From Delftia acidovorans (GTDB taxonomy: Bacteria > Pseudomonadota > Gammaproteobacteria > Burkholderiales > Burkholderiaceae_C): DNA of 64,000 nucleotides. The notes under the pieces were generated by a model. The model did not search any database. It saw only the letters and a list, made by a program, of their open reading frames with translations, and was not told where the DNA came from. The position numbers and the translations under genes were made by a program. Within the stretch, counting starts at the first letter, position 1; every line of letters starts with the position of its first letter. The stretch spans positions 372,001 through 436,000 of the forward strand of contig JAITUC010000024.1 in assembly GCA_031286585.1 (NCBI GenBank), written 5' to 3'. Shown here in pieces: positions 50,503 to 60,299 of the stretch.

Positions 50503-52006
50503 GCGTCGTTGACTGTGCCAGCCAATCCCGCACCACGCCTGCCAGCCTGCGCACCCCTTGCTCGATGGCCTCCGCCTCCAGGCTGGCATAGCCCAGCACC
50601 AGCCCGGCGCAGGACTGGCGGCGATGCACATCACCGGCCGCATAGAGCGGCGAGATGGGGCGAATGCCCGCGCCACGCTCTCGCGCCAACCGCACCAGGG
50701 CGATCTCATCGCGCTGATGCACGGCAAGCACCCAGACCACCACATGCAGGCCGGAGGCCGAACCTTCGACCTCCACCGCGCCCGGCAGGTGGCGCTCCAG
50801 CGCCTGCAGCAATGCCGCCCTGCGGCCTTCGTTGCGGCGGCGCGCGGCACGCACATGGCGCTCGTAGCTGCCGTCCTCGATCAGCGCGGCCAGCACCAGC
50901 TGGTCCAGGCGCGGTGCGTGCCGGTCGGCCAGCCGCCGGGCTTCCCGGAACACGGGCACCAGGGACGGCGGCAGCACCAGGTAGCCCATGCGCATCTGCG
51001 GCGACAAGGCCTTGGAGAAAGTGCCGACATGGATGACGCAGCCCACCTCGTCAATGGACTGCAGGGCGTCGATGGGGCGCAGCCCGTAGCGGAACTCGCC
51101 GTCATAGTCGTCTTCCAGAATCCAGGCACCCGTGGCGCGCGCCCAGGCCAGCAGTTGCAGCCTGCGGCCTATGGGCAGCACGCCGCCCAGCGGAAACTGA
51201 TGCGAGGGCGTGACATAGGCCAGCCGCGCCTCGCGCCCGGCCAGCGCCGAGGTATCCAGGCCCTGTTCATCGACGGCCATTTCCTGCAGGCGCGCGCCCT
51301 GGGCCTCGAACACGCGGCGAGCCATCAGGTAGCAGGGCTCTTCCATCAGCACGGTCTCGCCCGGATCGACCAGCACGCGCGCGCACAGGTCGATGGCCTG
51401 TTGCGAGCCCTGCACCACCACGATCTGATCGGGCGAACAGACAAGCCCCCGCGCCCGGCGCAGATAGCCTTGCAGCGCCGTGCGCAGCGCCGGCTCGCCT
51501 TCGGGCGCGTCGTAGGACAGGGAAGACTGGCGCTGCACGATGGCGCGGTTGTACGCGCGCCGCCAGGCCAGCGTGGGAAAGTCGTCAAAGGCCAGGGCGC
51601 CGTAGAGAAAGTCGATCGGGGCCGGCCCACCATCGCCTGCCGCCGGTGGCAGGGCTGACGCCAGCGCATCCACCCGCTGACCATAGGAAGACAGCCGGGG
51701 ACGGCCTCGCTGGGCCGCTGCCGGCATGCTGCGCGCACGGCTGCGCTGCGCCGCGCCAGCCGCCACGCGCGCCCTGCGGCCTGGAGCGGTCTCCAGATAG
51801 CCTTCGGCCGCAAGTTGCCCGTAGGCGGCCGTGACGGTGGCGCGCGACACACCCAGGTCCAGCGCCAGGGCGCGGGTGGACGGCAGGCGTGCGCCCACGG
51901 CCAGGCTGCCGTCGGCCACCTGGGATTTCAGCCATTCATGGAGGCTGCGGGCGCTGGACGCAGCGCCGGCATGGCGGATGGCAACGGATTTCAACTGGTC
52001 TGCCAA
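50489..52006 (-). CDS. MocR/PdxR-type PLP-dependent transcriptional regulator
   Basis: A 505-residue fusion of an N-terminal GntR winged helix (LPSTRALALDLGVSRATVTA) with a fold-type I aminotransferase domain (residues 120-500). The PLP-binding Lys lies in VGTFSKALSPQMRMGY. Such regulators sense PLP or amines and often control their neighbours. The frame has a stop upstream and no ATG at its start; the best start is TTG at 52006 (peptide LADQLKS), with another TTG at 51994. No ribosome site is evident. Divergent from a PaiB-like gene, its probable target. Confidence 0.88.
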   Translation of the reverse strand: MADQLKSVAIRHAGAASSARSLHEWLKSQVADGSLAVGARLPSTRALALDLGVSRATVTAAYGQLAAEGYLETAPGRRARVAAGAAQRSRARSMPAAAQRGRPRLSSYGQRVDALASALPPAAGDGGPAPIDFLYGALAFDDFPTLAWRRAYNRAIVQRQSSLSYDAPEGEPALRTALQGYLRRARGLVCSPDQIVVVQGSQQAIDLCARVLVDPGETVLMEEPCYLMARRVFEAQGARLQEMAVDEQGLDTSALAGREARLAYVTPSHQFPLGGVLPIGRRLQLLAWARATGAWILEDDYDGEFRYGLRPIDALQSIDEVGCVIHVGTFSKALSPQMRMGYLVLPPSLVPVFREARRLADRHAPRLDQLVLAALIEDGSYERHVRAARRRNEGRRAALLQALERHLPGAVEVEGSASGLHVVVWVLAVHQRDEIALVRLARERGAGIRPISPLYAAGDVHRRQSCAGLVLGYASLEAEAIEQGVRRLAGVVRDWLAQSTTQKSP

Positions 52007-52022
52007 AAAATCATAAAACTGG
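51993..52022. promoter_or_regulatory. AACTGG direct repeats, candidate MocR operator
   Basis: AACTGG at 51993-51998 and 52017-52022, 24 bp apart, overlapping the start of the MocR-type gene and upstream of the divergent paiB-like gene. MocR proteins often bind repeats of this kind; inferred. Confidence 0.35.
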
Positions 52023-52106
52023 ATTTTTCATTGTGCCAGGGATGGTGGATAGTGCGATCTCCCGCTGCCGCCGCAAGTGCCCCACGATCCGATTGAAGCA
52101 CCGCCC

Positions 52107-52736
52107 ATGTACACGCCCGCGCATTTCGCCCTCACCGATTCCGACAGCCTGCACGGCCTGATCCGCAGCCACCCCCTGGGCACGCTCGTCACCCAGGCCG
52201 ACGGCGTGCTGGACGCCAACCACCTGCCGTTTCTGCTGGATGCGGAACCCGGCGAGATGGGCACGCTGAACGCCCATGTGGCCCGCGCCAATCCGCTGTG
52301 GCAGCAGTGCCGCGACGGCGCCGAGGTGCTGGTCGTCTTCCGTGGCGCCGAAGGCTATATCTCGCCCAGCTGGTATCCGAGCAAGCACGAGACGCACCGC
52401 CTGGTGCCCACCTGGAACTACGAGGCCGTGCATGTGCACGGGACAATCAGCATCCATGACGACGAGAGGTTCGTGCGCGGCCTGGTCGGCCGGCTCACGC
52501 GGGTCCATGAGGCCTCTCAGGCCCGGCCCTGGAAGATGGCCGACTCGCCGCGCGAATTCATCGACGGCATGCTGCAGGCCATCGTCGGCCTGCAGATCCG
52601 CATCACCCGCCTGGAGGGCAAGGCCAAGCTCAGCCAGAACCGGCAGGCCCGGGACCTGGAGGGCGCCATCGGCGCGCTGCGCGAGCGCGGACAGGCGCCG
52701 CTGGCCGGTGCCATGGATGCGGCGCCGCGCATCTAG
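52107..52736 (+). CDS. PaiB-like FMN-binding protein
   Basis: A 209-residue protein of the FMN-binding negative regulator (PaiB) family with a flavin-reductase/PNPOx-like split barrel. Supported by MYTPAHFALTDSDSLHGLIR, HPLGTLVTQADGVLDANHLP and SPSWYPSKHETHRLVPTWNY. It is probably a flavin-binding enzyme or regulator; the exact role is unknown. The ATG at 52107 matches the family start. Confidence 0.9.
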   Translation: MYTPAHFALTDSDSLHGLIRSHPLGTLVTQADGVLDANHLPFLLDAEPGEMGTLNAHVARANPLWQQCRDGAEVLVVFRGAEGYISPSWYPSKHETHRLVPTWNYEAVHVHGTISIHDDERFVRGLVGRLTRVHEASQARPWKMADSPREFIDGMLQAIVGLQIRITRLEGKAKLSQNRQARDLEGAIGALRERGQAPLAGAMDAAPRI

Positions 52737-52770
52737 CGCCTGCCACCCTCACACAGATTGCCAACCACCG

Positions 52771-53118
52771 ATGTACACATCCACCTTCACCTTCGCGCCG
52801 GGCGAATACGACGCGCCATTCCATGCCCTTGACGGCCGGATCGCCGAAATCGCCCGCGCCATCCCCGGCTACCTGGGCGAAGAGGCCTGGGAGAGCACCG
52901 CCACAGGCCTGGTCTCCAACGTCTACTACTGGCAGACCTGGGAGGCGCTGCAAGAACTGATGCGCCACCCTGCCCACCTCGAAGCCAAGCAGCAACAGGC
53001 GCGCTGGCTCAAGGGCTACCAGGTGGTGATCGCACAGGTGGTGGGCAGCTACGGCGATGGGGGGATCGCGCATCCGCTGGCCACCGCCCTGCAAGACGCT
53101 GCGCACCCGGCTCGCTGA
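52771..53118 (+). CDS. antibiotic biosynthesis monooxygenase (ABM) domain protein
   Basis: A 115-residue ferredoxin-like ABM-type protein (TFTFAPGEYDAPFHALDGRI, then PGYLGEEAWESTATGLVSNV). Such small dimeric proteins bind haem or small quinones; many are of unknown function. It follows the PaiB-like gene by 34 bases, so probably shares its transcript. Confidence 0.8.
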   Translation: MYTSTFTFAPGEYDAPFHALDGRIAEIARAIPGYLGEEAWESTATGLVSNVYYWQTWEALQELMRHPAHLEAKQQQARWLKGYQVVIAQVVGSYGDGGIAHPLATALQDAAHPAR

Positions 53119-53143
53119 CCGGACCCGCTTTTTTTTTGGCCCG

Positions 53144-53551
53144 ATGATGGCGACCATGCGATGGCGTTTTGATCCTGTTTCCCTGGCGTGGGCGGTGGCC
53201 CTGTTTGTCTTGCTCGTGCTGCTGGCCACTGTCGGCGCACGCTGGGGCTGGGTGCGCAGCTTCTTTGGCGATGTGATGGCCGTGGCCTGGGTCTATGCCG
53301 TGTTCAAGACCGTGATCGCCGCGCGCGTGCTGCCGCTGGCGTCGGCCGCTCTGGGCGTGGGCCTGCTGGTGGAGCTGGGCCAGTTCCTGGCATCGACCTT
53401 CCAGTGGCACATTCCCAACCGCGCCTTGCGCATCGTGCTGGGCAGCACGGCCGACTGGTGGGATGTGCTGGCCTATGTGATGGGTTTTGTGGCCGTGCTG
53501 GCGGTGGAGGCCGCGTTCCGTGGCCGCGGGCGCCCCGCCTTCACGGCATAA
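53144..53551 (+). CDS. DUF2809 membrane protein
   Basis: A 135-residue integral membrane protein with about four helices (WAVALFVLLVLLATVGA; VLPLASAALGVGLLVELGQF). The signature VELGQFL and the C-terminal WDVLAYVMGFVAVLAVE match DUF2809. In-frame ATGs at 53147 and 53156 are alternative starts. Function unknown. Confidence 0.82.
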   Translation: MMATMRWRFDPVSLAWAVALFVLLVLLATVGARWGWVRSFFGDVMAVAWVYAVFKTVIAARVLPLASAALGVGLLVELGQFLASTFQWHIPNRALRIVLGSTADWWDVLAYVMGFVAVLAVEAAFRGRGRPAFTA

Positions 53552-53566
53552 AACCGCAGCGGTACG

Positions 53567-53962
53567 CTACGGCGCTGGAACCAGCTCCTCGACAACGGAT
53601 TCGCAGTGGATTTTCAGCCGCCCGTAGTGGGACAGCTGCAAGAACAGATGCTGCGACCTTGCTGACGACGGCCTCTTCGTATCCCGCTGCAGCACTTCGC
53701 AGCGGTCCAGGCAGTCATCCATCTCTGCGGCTGCGTCACGCTGGACGTTGGCAAAGTAGGCCTGCACGGCAGGAAAGTTGACGATCCGTTCCAAGCGGAT
53801 GGCCACCCTGGCCTGGGGCCTGTCGAACACGGCATAGAGAAAGAAGCGCAGCTGCGCGCTCCGGTCCACCACGTCCAGGCGCACCTGCTCCAGCAATCCA
53901 TCGTGGTACTGGTACTGCAATCGGTGGCTCCGTGCCGGATCAGGCCTGCACGGCGCAGCCAC
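53567..53962 (-). CDS. hypothetical protein
   Basis: A soluble protein of up to 131 residues (GLLEQVRLDVVDRSAQLRFF, YFANVQRDAAAEMDDCLDRC). No family recognised. The ATG overlaps the end of the DUF1272 gene; a TTG at 53920 with GGAG seven bases upstream is an equally good start. Probably co-transcribed with the DUF1272 gene. Confidence 0.6.
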   Translation of the reverse strand: MAAPCRPDPARSHRLQYQYHDGLLEQVRLDVVDRSAQLRFFLYAVFDRPQARVAIRLERIVNFPAVQAYFANVQRDAAAEMDDCLDRCEVLQRDTKRPSSARSQHLFLQLSHYGRLKIHCESVVEELVPAP

Positions 53963-54188
53963 CGGCCTTGATCACCCGCTTTGTCGAAGCCGGATACCGC
54001 TCCAGCTTGTCCGCCGGCCGGCGCGGCCTGGCCACCAGCTCGCCACCGCAATTGGGGCAGGCGCCCTGCAGCACGCGATCCGCACAGCTGGCACAGAACG
54101 TGCACTCGAAGGTGCAGATGCGAGCCTCGGCAGACTCTGGCGGCAGGTCCTTGTCGCAGCATTCGCAGTTGGGTCGAAGATCAAGCAT
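53940..54188 (-). CDS. DUF1272 Zn-ribbon protein
   Basis: An 82-residue protein rich in Cys: CECCDKDLPP, CTFECTFCASCADRVLQG and CPNCGGELVARPRR. The pattern is a DUF1272 zinc-binding domain, function unknown. The ATG at 54188 gives the usual MLDLRPNCE start. Confidence 0.9.
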   Translation of the reverse strand: MLDLRPNCECCDKDLPPESAEARICTFECTFCASCADRVLQGACPNCGGELVARPRRPADKLERYPASTKRVIKAGGCAVQA

Positions 54189-54226
54189 CGGTGCACTCCG
54201 GGTGTGGCCCATGAAGACCAGGCATC

Positions 54227-55120
54227 CTAGTGGATATGCTCTGCCGGGGAGCGGTCCTCGCGCTCCATCTGCAGCGTCGTATGGTGCAGGTCGAAGCCGG
54301 CCTGCAGCCTGTCTTCTATCTCGCGGCGCACCTGCTCGCCGTCCGCGCCGGGGAGCAGCACCACATGGCCGGTCAGCATGGGCTTGCTCTGCGTGACTGC
54401 CCACAGGTGGACATCGTGGATCGCTGCCACGCCCGCCGTGCCCGAAATCGCCTCGCGCACCGCCTGCAGGCTCATCCCCGAGGGCACGCCTTCCAGGAGG
54501 ATGTTGATGCACTCGCGCAGCAAGGTCCAGGTCCGCGGGAACACCATGAAGCCGATGCCCACGGCCACGGCCGAGTCGATCCACCGCCAGCCCGTCAGCC
54601 AGATCAGCGCAGCACCGGCGAGCACGCCGACCGAGCCCAGCATGTCCGCCCACACCTCCAGGTACGCGCCCTTCACGTTCAGGCTCTCGTCCTTGCCGCC
54701 CGACAGCAGGCGCATGGAGACCAGGTTGATCACCAGGCCCACGGCCGCCACCGCCATCATGCCCAGGGACTGGATTTCCGCAGGCGCCGCCAGCCGGCGA
54801 TAGGCCTCGTAGAGTATGTAGAAGGCCACGCCCAGCAGGACCAGTGCGTTGACGGCTGCGGCCAGGATCTCGAAGCGCGCATAGCCGTAGGTGCGCAGCA
54901 GGTCCGCCGCCTTGCGGCCGGCGCGTATGGCCACCAGGGCCAGCAGCAGCGCCATCGCGTCGGTCAGCATGTGCATGGCGTCGGAGATCAGGGCCAGGCT
55001 CCCCGTGACCATGCCGCCGATGATCTCCACCACCATGAAGGTGCCGGTCAATCCGAAGGCAAACCAGAGACGGGATTCCGGCAGGGCACGCACGTCGCCG
55101 TGCTGATGGCTGTCGCTCAT
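54227..55120 (-). CDS. cation diffusion facilitator (CDF) metal exporter
   Basis: Inner-membrane metal/proton antiporter of the CDF (CzcD/ZitB-like) family, 297 residues and six helices. Features are LISDAMHMLTDAMALLLALV with the metal-binding Asp/His, and the second site WADMLGSVGVLAGAALIW; the C-terminal cytoplasmic domain follows (GVAAIHDVHLWAVT). A short His-rich N-terminus (SDSHQHGD) is present. AAGGAAC precedes the ATG at 55120. Zinc, cadmium or cobalt are likely substrates. A 15-bp palindrome upstream may be its operator. Confidence 0.92.
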   Translation of the reverse strand: MSDSHQHGDVRALPESRLWFAFGLTGTFMVVEIIGGMVTGSLALISDAMHMLTDAMALLLALVAIRAGRKAADLLRTYGYARFEILAAAVNALVLLGVAFYILYEAYRRLAAPAEIQSLGMMAVAAVGLVINLVSMRLLSGGKDESLNVKGAYLEVWADMLGSVGVLAGAALIWLTGWRWIDSAVAVGIGFMVFPRTWTLLRECINILLEGVPSGMSLQAVREAISGTAGVAAIHDVHLWAVTQSKPMLTGHVVLLPGADGEQVRREIEDRLQAGFDLHHTTLQMEREDRSPAEHIH

Positions 55121-55230
55121 GAGGTTCCTTGACTTGAAAACGGTTGTGAACAGAGGGCCGCTGCCCATGGCGATCATGGTGGCGCACGGGCGCGGCAGCG
55201 GCACAGACCTCCATGAGAAAGCGTGAAGTG

Positions 55231-55245
55231 ACTTGAAGGTCAAGT
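55231..55245. promoter_or_regulatory. palindrome ACTTGA-AGG-TCAAGT, candidate metal-regulator site
   Basis: A perfect inverted repeat (ACTTGA / TCAAGT with 3-base centre) 111 bp upstream of the CDF gene. It overlaps a -35-like TTGACC on the minus strand and resembles MerR-type metal operators. No regulator gene is adjacent. Confidence 0.5.
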
Positions 55246-55376
55246 GCTGTCTGCCCCTGGGTGCCGCAGGTGGCACGGAGCACAGCGCGCGCATACCCCT
55301 GCGCCAATCGCAACATTTCATTTAGGTAAATTGATTACGGATAGTAGAATAACTCCATCCACCAAGGAGACATTCG

Positions 55377-56003
55377 ATGAACGCCAACGCCCGTCCCGAC
55401 CTGTCCACGCTGCCGCCTCCCGCCGCCGTGCAGCAGCTGCACCACTACGCCTACAAGGCGCGCGATGCGGAGGAGACCCGCCACTTCTACGAAGACATCC
55501 TGGGCCTGCCGCTCTATCACATCATCCAGAGCGACTACGTGCCCAGCACAGGCGAGTACTGCCCCTACACGCACTTCTTCTTCCGCCTGAAGGACGGTTC
55601 GTTCATCGCCTTCTTCGACATCGGCGACGACGAGGCGGCCCTGCCCTCGCCCAACACGCCGCTGTGGATCAACCACATCGCCTTCCGCGTGGACACCGTG
55701 CAGGAGCTGGAGAACGCCAAGGCGCGCCTGCAGGCCCATGGCGTGGAGGTGCTGGGCGTGACCGACCACCACATCTTCAAGAGCATCTATTTCTTCGATC
55801 CCAACGGCATCCGCCTGGAGCTGTCGGCCCAGCTGGCCGACGAAGTGCAGATGGCGCGCGAAAGCACCACCGCCCACGCCCGCCTGAACGAGTGGACGGC
55901 ACGCAAGGAGCAATGGCGCAAGGAACGCGCCGAAGGCAAGGCCACCCAGCCGCTCAAGCCCCAGAGCAATGACCGGCCCGAGTTCGTCCCCGATGCGGCC
56001 TGA
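55377..56003 (+). CDS. VOC-family (glyoxalase/dioxygenase-like) protein
   Basis: A 208-residue vicinal-oxygen-chelate protein with a single glyoxalase module plus a charged C-terminal tail. Metal-ligand candidates are His in [20 protein letters not shown], the [12 protein letters not shown]is and the Glu in NGIRLEL. Role may be dioxygenase or isomerase; unknown. AAGGAG precedes the ATG. A -10-like TAGAAT is at 55345. Confidence 0.88.
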   Translation: MNANARPDLSTLPPPAAVQQLHHYAYKARDAEETRHFYEDILGLPLYHIIQSDYVPSTGEYCPYTHFFFRLKDGSFIAFFDIGDDEAALPSPNTPLWINHIAFRVDTVQELENAKARLQAHGVEVLGVTDHHIFKSIYFFDPNGIRLELSAQLADEVQMARESTTAHARLNEWTARKEQWRKERAEGKATQPLKPQSNDRPEFVPDAA

Positions 56004-56039
56004 ATAAAACCCGGCGGACAGGCAGGCGGACGGGGTCGG

Positions 56040-56045
56040 TAGAAT
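56040..56045 (+). promoter_or_regulatory. candidate -10 element upstream of valS
   Basis: TAGAAT 110 bases before the valS start. A -35-like CGGACA lies about 19 bases upstream. Together they could be the valS promoter, placing the hairpin at 56080 in the leader. Confidence 0.35.
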
Positions 56046-56079
56046 CCCCGTCAAACCGTCATCCATTTCGCATATGCAG

Positions 56080-56107
56080 ACGGCATCCCTTCAACGGATG
56101 CCGTTTT
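56080..56107 (+). terminator. terminator-like hairpin between the VOC gene and valS
   Basis: The 9-bp stem ACGGCATCC / GGATGCCGT with loop CTTCAAC, followed by TTTT. It can end the VOC transcript or act as an attenuator in the valS leader. Confidence 0.65.
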
Positions 56108-56149
56108 CATTTGCCAAACGCCATTCGCACCATTCCCCGCAAGCAAGCC

Positions 56150-59062
56150 ATGAGCGACACCATTGCCCAGCCAGGCCTCGACAGCCTGTCCAAATCGTTT
56201 GAACCCGCCGCCATCGAGGCCCAATGGGGCCCTGAATGGGAAAAGCGCGGCTACGGCGCAGCCGGCGTGCGCGGCACGGGCCAGGCAGATGCATCCCAGC
56301 CCTCGTTCTCCGTCCAGCTGCCGCCGCCCAATGTGACGGGCACGCTGCACATGGGCCATGCGTTCAACCAGACCATCATGGACAGCCTCACGCGCTACCA
56401 CCGCATGAAGGGCCACAACACGGTCTGGGTGCCCGGCACCGACCACGCGGGCATCGCCACCCAGATCGTGGTGGAGCGCCAGCTGCAGGAGCAGGGCATT
56501 GCCAGCCGCCACGACATGGGAGCGACACCTCCCGAGGCGCGCAAGAACTTCGTGAGCAAGGTCTGGGAGTGGAAGAACCAGAGCGGCAACATCATCACCG
56601 GCCAGATGCGCCGCATGGGCGACAGCGTGGACTGGAGCCGCGAGTACTTCACCATGGACGACAAGCTGTCGTCCATCGTCAACGAGACCTTCGTGCGCCT
56701 GTACCAGCAGGGCCTGATCTACCGCGGCAAGCGCCTGGTGAACTGGGACCCCAAGCTGATGTCCGCAGTCTCCGACCTCGAAGTCGAGAACGAGGAGAAA
56801 GACGGCTCGCTGTGGCACATCGCCTACCCGCTGTCCGATGGTTCGGGCCAGCTGGTGGTGGCCACCACGCGCCCCGAAACCATGCTGGGCGATGCCGCCC
56901 TGATGGTCCACCCCGAGGACGAGCGCTACCAGGCGCTGATCGGCAAGACCGTGGTCCTGCCCCTGGTGGGCCGCGAGATCCCCATCATTGCCGACGACTA
57001 CGTGGACCGCGAGTTCGGCACGGGCGTGGTCAAGGTCACGCCCGCGCATGACAACAACGACTACGCCGTGGGCCAGCGCCACGGCCTGCCGATGATCTGC
57101 GTGCTGACGCTGACGGCCACCATCAACGACGAGGCGCCCGAGAAGTACCGCGGCATGGACCGCTTCGTGGCGCGCAAGGCCATCGTGGCCGACCTGGACG
57201 CGGCCGGCCTGCTGGTCGAGACCAAGAAGCACAAGCTGATGGTGCCCATCTGCACGCGCACGGGCCAGGTGATCGAGCCCATGCTGACCGACCAGTGGTT
57301 CGTGGCCATGAACAAGGTGGGCGAAGGCGATGCCACGGGCAAGTCCATCGCGCAGAAGGCCATCGATGCCGTCTCCAGCGGCCAGGTGCAGTTCGTGCCC
57401 GAGAACTGGGTCAACACCTACAACCAGTGGATGAACAACATCCAGGACTGGTGCATCTCGCGCCAGCTGTGGTGGGGCCACCAGATTCCCGCCTGGTACG
57501 ACGAGGACGGCAAGGTCTACGTGGCCCGCACCGAGGAAGAAGCCCGGGCCCAGGCCCCCGGCAAGACACTCACCCGCGACGAGGACGTGCTGGACACCTG
57601 GTACTCCTCGGCCCTGGTGCCGTTCTCCACCATGGGCTGGCCGAACCAGACCGAGGCGGCCGACGACGACTTCAACCTCTACCTGCCCAGCTCGGTGCTG
57701 GTCACGGGCTACGACATCATCTTCTTCTGGGTCGCCCGGATGATCATGATGACCACACACTTCACGGGCCGCGTGCCCTTCCGCCATGTCTACATGCATG
57801 GCCTGGTGCGCGACGCCCAGGGCAAGAAGATGAGCAAGTCCGAGGGCAACGTGCTCGACCCCGTGGACCTGATCGACGGCATCGACCTGGACACCCTGCT
57901 GGACAAGCGCACGCAGGGCCTGCGCCGCCCCGAGACCGCGCCCCAGGTGCGCAAGAACACGCAAAAGGAATTCCCCGAGGGCATTCCCGCCTACGGCGCC
58001 GACGCGCTGCGCTTCACCTTCGCGGCCCTGGCCTCGCTGGGCCGCTCCATCAACTTCGACAGCAAGCGCTGCGAGGGCTACCGCAACTTCTGCAACAAGC
58101 TGTGGAACGCCAGCCGCTTCGTGCTGATGAACTGCGAAGGCCACGACTGCGGCCTGCTGCCCCACACCAAGGAGCAATGCCAGCCCGGCGGCGAGTTCGC
58201 GGGCTACATGCAGTTCAGCCAGCCGGACCGCTGGATCGCCTCGCAGCTGCAGAAGGTCGAGGCCGAAGTGGCCAAGGGCTTTGCCGAATTCCGCCTGGAC
58301 AACGTGGCCAACGCGCTGTACGACTTCGTCTGGAACGAGTTCTGCGACTGGTTCCTGGAAATCGCCAAGGTGCAGATCCAGACCGGCAGCGAGGCCCAGC
58401 AGCGCGCCACGCGACGCACGCTGATCCGCACGCTGGAAGCCATCCTGCGCCTGGCCCACCCCATCATCCCGTTCGTGACCGAAGCCCTGTGGCAGAAGGT
58501 CGCCCCGGTCGCCGGCCTGCCCGGCGAGTCCGTGGCCGTGGCCCGCTACCCCGAAGCCCAGCCTGAGAAGATCGACGAGGCCGCCATCGCCTACGTGGGC
58601 CGCATCAAGCAGATGATCGACGCCTGCCGCACGCTGCGCGGCGAAATGGGCGTGTCGCCCGCACAGCGCCTGCCGCTGCTGGCCGTGGCCAGCTCGGCCG
58701 ACGAGGCGCAGTTCCTGCGCACCAACGCCGCCGTGCTGCAGAACCTGGCCAAGCTCAGCGAAGTCAAGGTGTTCGACAACGAGGCCGCCTGGGCCGCCGC
58801 CGCCCAGGCCGCACCCGTCTGCGTGGTGGGCGAGGCACGCCTGGCGCTGTTCGTGGAGATCGACGTGGCCGCCGAAAAGGCCCGCCTGTCCAAGGAAGCC
58901 GCGCGCCTGGAAGGCGAGATCACCAAGGCCAATGCCAAGCTGGGCAACGAGGCCTTCGTGGCCAAGGCGCCCCCGGCCGTCATCGACCAGGAAAAGAAGC
59001 GCGTGGCCGACTTCGGCGCCACGCTGATCCGCATCCAGGAACAACTCGCCCGCCTGGGTTGA
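56150..59062 (+). CDS. valS: valyl-tRNA synthetase
   Basis: Class I aminoacyl-tRNA synthetase of 970 residues (E. coli 951), attaching valine to tRNA-Val. The HIGH-like motif is HMGHA in [18 protein letters not shown], the KMSKS motif is [16 protein letters not shown], and the editing domain and C-terminal coiled coil ([20 protein letters not shown]) are present. Start MSDTIAQPG at 56150 chosen; the upstream in-frame ATG at 56111 lies within the hairpin region. galU follows directly. Confidence 0.97.
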   Translation: MSDTIAQPGLDSLSKSFEPAAIEAQWGPEWEKRGYGAAGVRGTGQADASQPSFSVQLPPPNVTGTLHMGHAFNQTIMDSLTRYHRMKGHNTVWVPGTDHAGIATQIVVERQLQEQGIASRHDMGATPPEARKNFVSKVWEWKNQSGNIITGQMRRMGDSVDWSREYFTMDDKLSSIVNETFVRLYQQGLIYRGKRLVNWDPKLMSAVSDLEVENEEKDGSLWHIAYPLSDGSGQLVVATTRPETMLGDAALMVHPEDERYQALIGKTVVLPLVGREIPIIADDYVDREFGTGVVKVTPAHDNNDYAVGQRHGLPMICVLTLTATINDEAPEKYRGMDRFVARKAIVADLDAAGLLVETKKHKLMVPICTRTGQVIEPMLTDQWFVAMNKVGEGDATGKSIAQKAIDAVSSGQVQFVPENWVNTYNQWMNNIQDWCISRQLWWGHQIPAWYDEDGKVYVARTEEEARAQAPGKTLTRDEDVLDTWYSSALVPFSTMGWPNQTEAADDDFNLYLPSSVLVTGYDIIFFWVARMIMMTTHFTGRVPFRHVYMHGLVRDAQGKKMSKSEGNVLDPVDLIDGIDLDTLLDKRTQGLRRPETAPQVRKNTQKEFPEGIPAYGADALRFTFAALASLGRSINFDSKRCEGYRNFCNKLWNASRFVLMNCEGHDCGLLPHTKEQCQPGGEFAGYMQFSQPDRWIASQLQKVEAEVAKGFAEFRLDNVANALYDFVWNEFCDWFLEIAKVQIQTGSEAQQRATRRTLIRTLEAILRLAHPIIPFVTEALWQKVAPVAGLPGESVAVARYPEAQPEKIDEAAIAYVGRIKQMIDACRTLRGEMGVSPAQRLPLLAVASSADEAQFLRTNAAVLQNLAKLSEVKVFDNEAAWAAAAQAAPVCVVGEARLALFVEIDVAAEKARLSKEAARLEGEITKANAKLGNEAFVAKAPPAVIDQEKKRVADFGATLIRIQEQLARLG

Positions 59063-59073
59063 AGGAGCCGACC

Positions 59074-59961
59074 ATGAGCACCCAGACCCGCGTCCGCAAA
59101 GCCGTGTTTCCCGTTGCCGGGCTCGGCACGCGCTTTCTGCCCGCCACCAAGGCCTCTCCCAAGGAGATGCTGCCCGTGGTGGACAAACCGCTGATCCAGT
59201 ACGCCGTGGAAGAGGCCTACGAGGCCGGCATCCGCGACATGATCTTCGTCACCGGCCGCAGCAAGCGCGCCATCGAGGACCATTTCGACACCGCCTACGA
59301 GCTGGAAAACGAGCTGGAGAACGCCGGCAAGCAGGCCATGCTGGAGCTGGTGCGCAGCATCAGCCCGGCCGACATGAACTGCCTGTTCGTGCGCCAGCCG
59401 CGCTCGCTGGGCCTGGGCCATGCCGTGCTGTGCGCCGAGCCGCTGGTGGGCAACGAGCCCTTTGCCGTGCTGCTGGCCGACGACCTGATGGTGGGCGAGC
59501 CTGGCGGCCCCGGCGTGATGGCGCAGATGACCTCGGCCTTCCACAAGCAGGGCCGCTCCCTGCTGGCCGTGCAGGAAGTGCCGCTGGAGCAGACCAAGCG
59601 CTACGGCATCGTGGCTGGCGAGCCGGCCGGCGGCGCGCTCATGCGCATCGAGAAGATCGTTGAAAAGCCAGCACCCGAGAAGGCCCCCTCTCGCATGGGC
59701 GTGGCTGGCCGCTATGTGCTGACACCGGCCATCTTCGAGGAGATCCGCAACCAGCCCAAGGGCGTGGGCGGCGAGATCCAGCTGACCGACGCCATCGAAC
59801 GCCTGATGGCCCATGAAGCCGTCTACGCCTTCCAGTACCAGGGCAAGCGCTACGACTGCGGCAGCAAGGAAGGCTTTCTGCAGGCCACGGTGGAGCTGGC
59901 GCTGCAGCACGAGGATGTGGGCGCGAGCTTCCGCGAGTACCTGCAGGGCCTGAGCATCTGA
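59074..59961 (+). CDS. galU: UTP-glucose-1-phosphate uridylyltransferase
   Basis: Makes UDP-glucose from UTP and glucose 1-phosphate (295 residues) for polysaccharide synthesis. The nucleotide-binding motif is [20 protein letters not shown], followed by [14 protein letters not shown] and [14 protein letters not shown]. The ATG at 59074 has AAGGAG upstream, 11 bases after the valS stop. A terminator follows. Confidence 0.97.
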   Translation: MSTQTRVRKAVFPVAGLGTRFLPATKASPKEMLPVVDKPLIQYAVEEAYEAGIRDMIFVTGRSKRAIEDHFDTAYELENELENAGKQAMLELVRSISPADMNCLFVRQPRSLGLGHAVLCAEPLVGNEPFAVLLADDLMVGEPGGPGVMAQMTSAFHKQGRSLLAVQEVPLEQTKRYGIVAGEPAGGALMRIEKIVEKPAPEKAPSRMGVAGRYVLTPAIFEEIRNQPKGVGGEIQLTDAIERLMAHEAVYAFQYQGKRYDCGSKEGFLQATVELALQHEDVGASFREYLQGLSI

Positions 59962-59992
59962 GGCCCTGCCTCACAACCGCCCCGCCCCATGC

Positions 59993-60020
59993 AAAAGGCC
60001 TGCGTAAGCAGGCCTTTTTC
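59993..60020. terminator. bidirectional terminator after galU
   Basis: The stem AAAAGGCCTGC / GCAGGCCTTTT with loop GTAA, followed by T; it also serves the convergent TusA-like gene. Confidence 0.9.
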
Positions 60021-60045
60021 TTTGGAGCGAGCCGCGTGCAGCCGC

Positions 60046-60273
60046 TCAGCGCCGGCGCAGGATATGGATGAACTCCGCACCCACGGTCTGCTGCTCCACC
60101 AGTTCATTGCCGGTCTGCTTGGCAAAGGCCTGGAAGTCGCGCAGCGAGCCCGTGTCGGTGGCCACCACCTTCAGCAGCTGGCCGCTGTCGAGTTCGGCCA
60201 GCGCCTTCTTGGCCTTGAGAATGGGCAGCGGGCAGTTGAGCCCGCGCGTGTCGATTTCCTTGTGAATTTCCAT
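60046..60273 (-). CDS. TusA/SirA-like sulfurtransferase
   Basis: A 75-residue TusA-family protein with the signature CPLPILKAK (sulfur-carrying Cys) and TDTGSLRDFQAFAKQTGNEL. These carriers pass sulfane sulfur in tRNA modification or sulfur metabolism. The ATG at 60273 has GAGGTG upstream; a GTG at 60282 is in frame. Near cysM and the Nudix gene on the same strand. Confidence 0.92.
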   Translation of the reverse strand: MEIHKEIDTRGLNCPLPILKAKKALAELDSGQLLKVVATDTGSLRDFQAFAKQTGNELVEQQTVGAEFIHILRRR

Positions 60274-60299
60274 CGGATGCACCTCTTGAGCCTGGGATT

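Noticed and set aside
56051..59044. 997-codon open frame on the minus strand
   Set aside because: Antisense to valS, whose HIGH and KMSKS motifs settle the coding strand.
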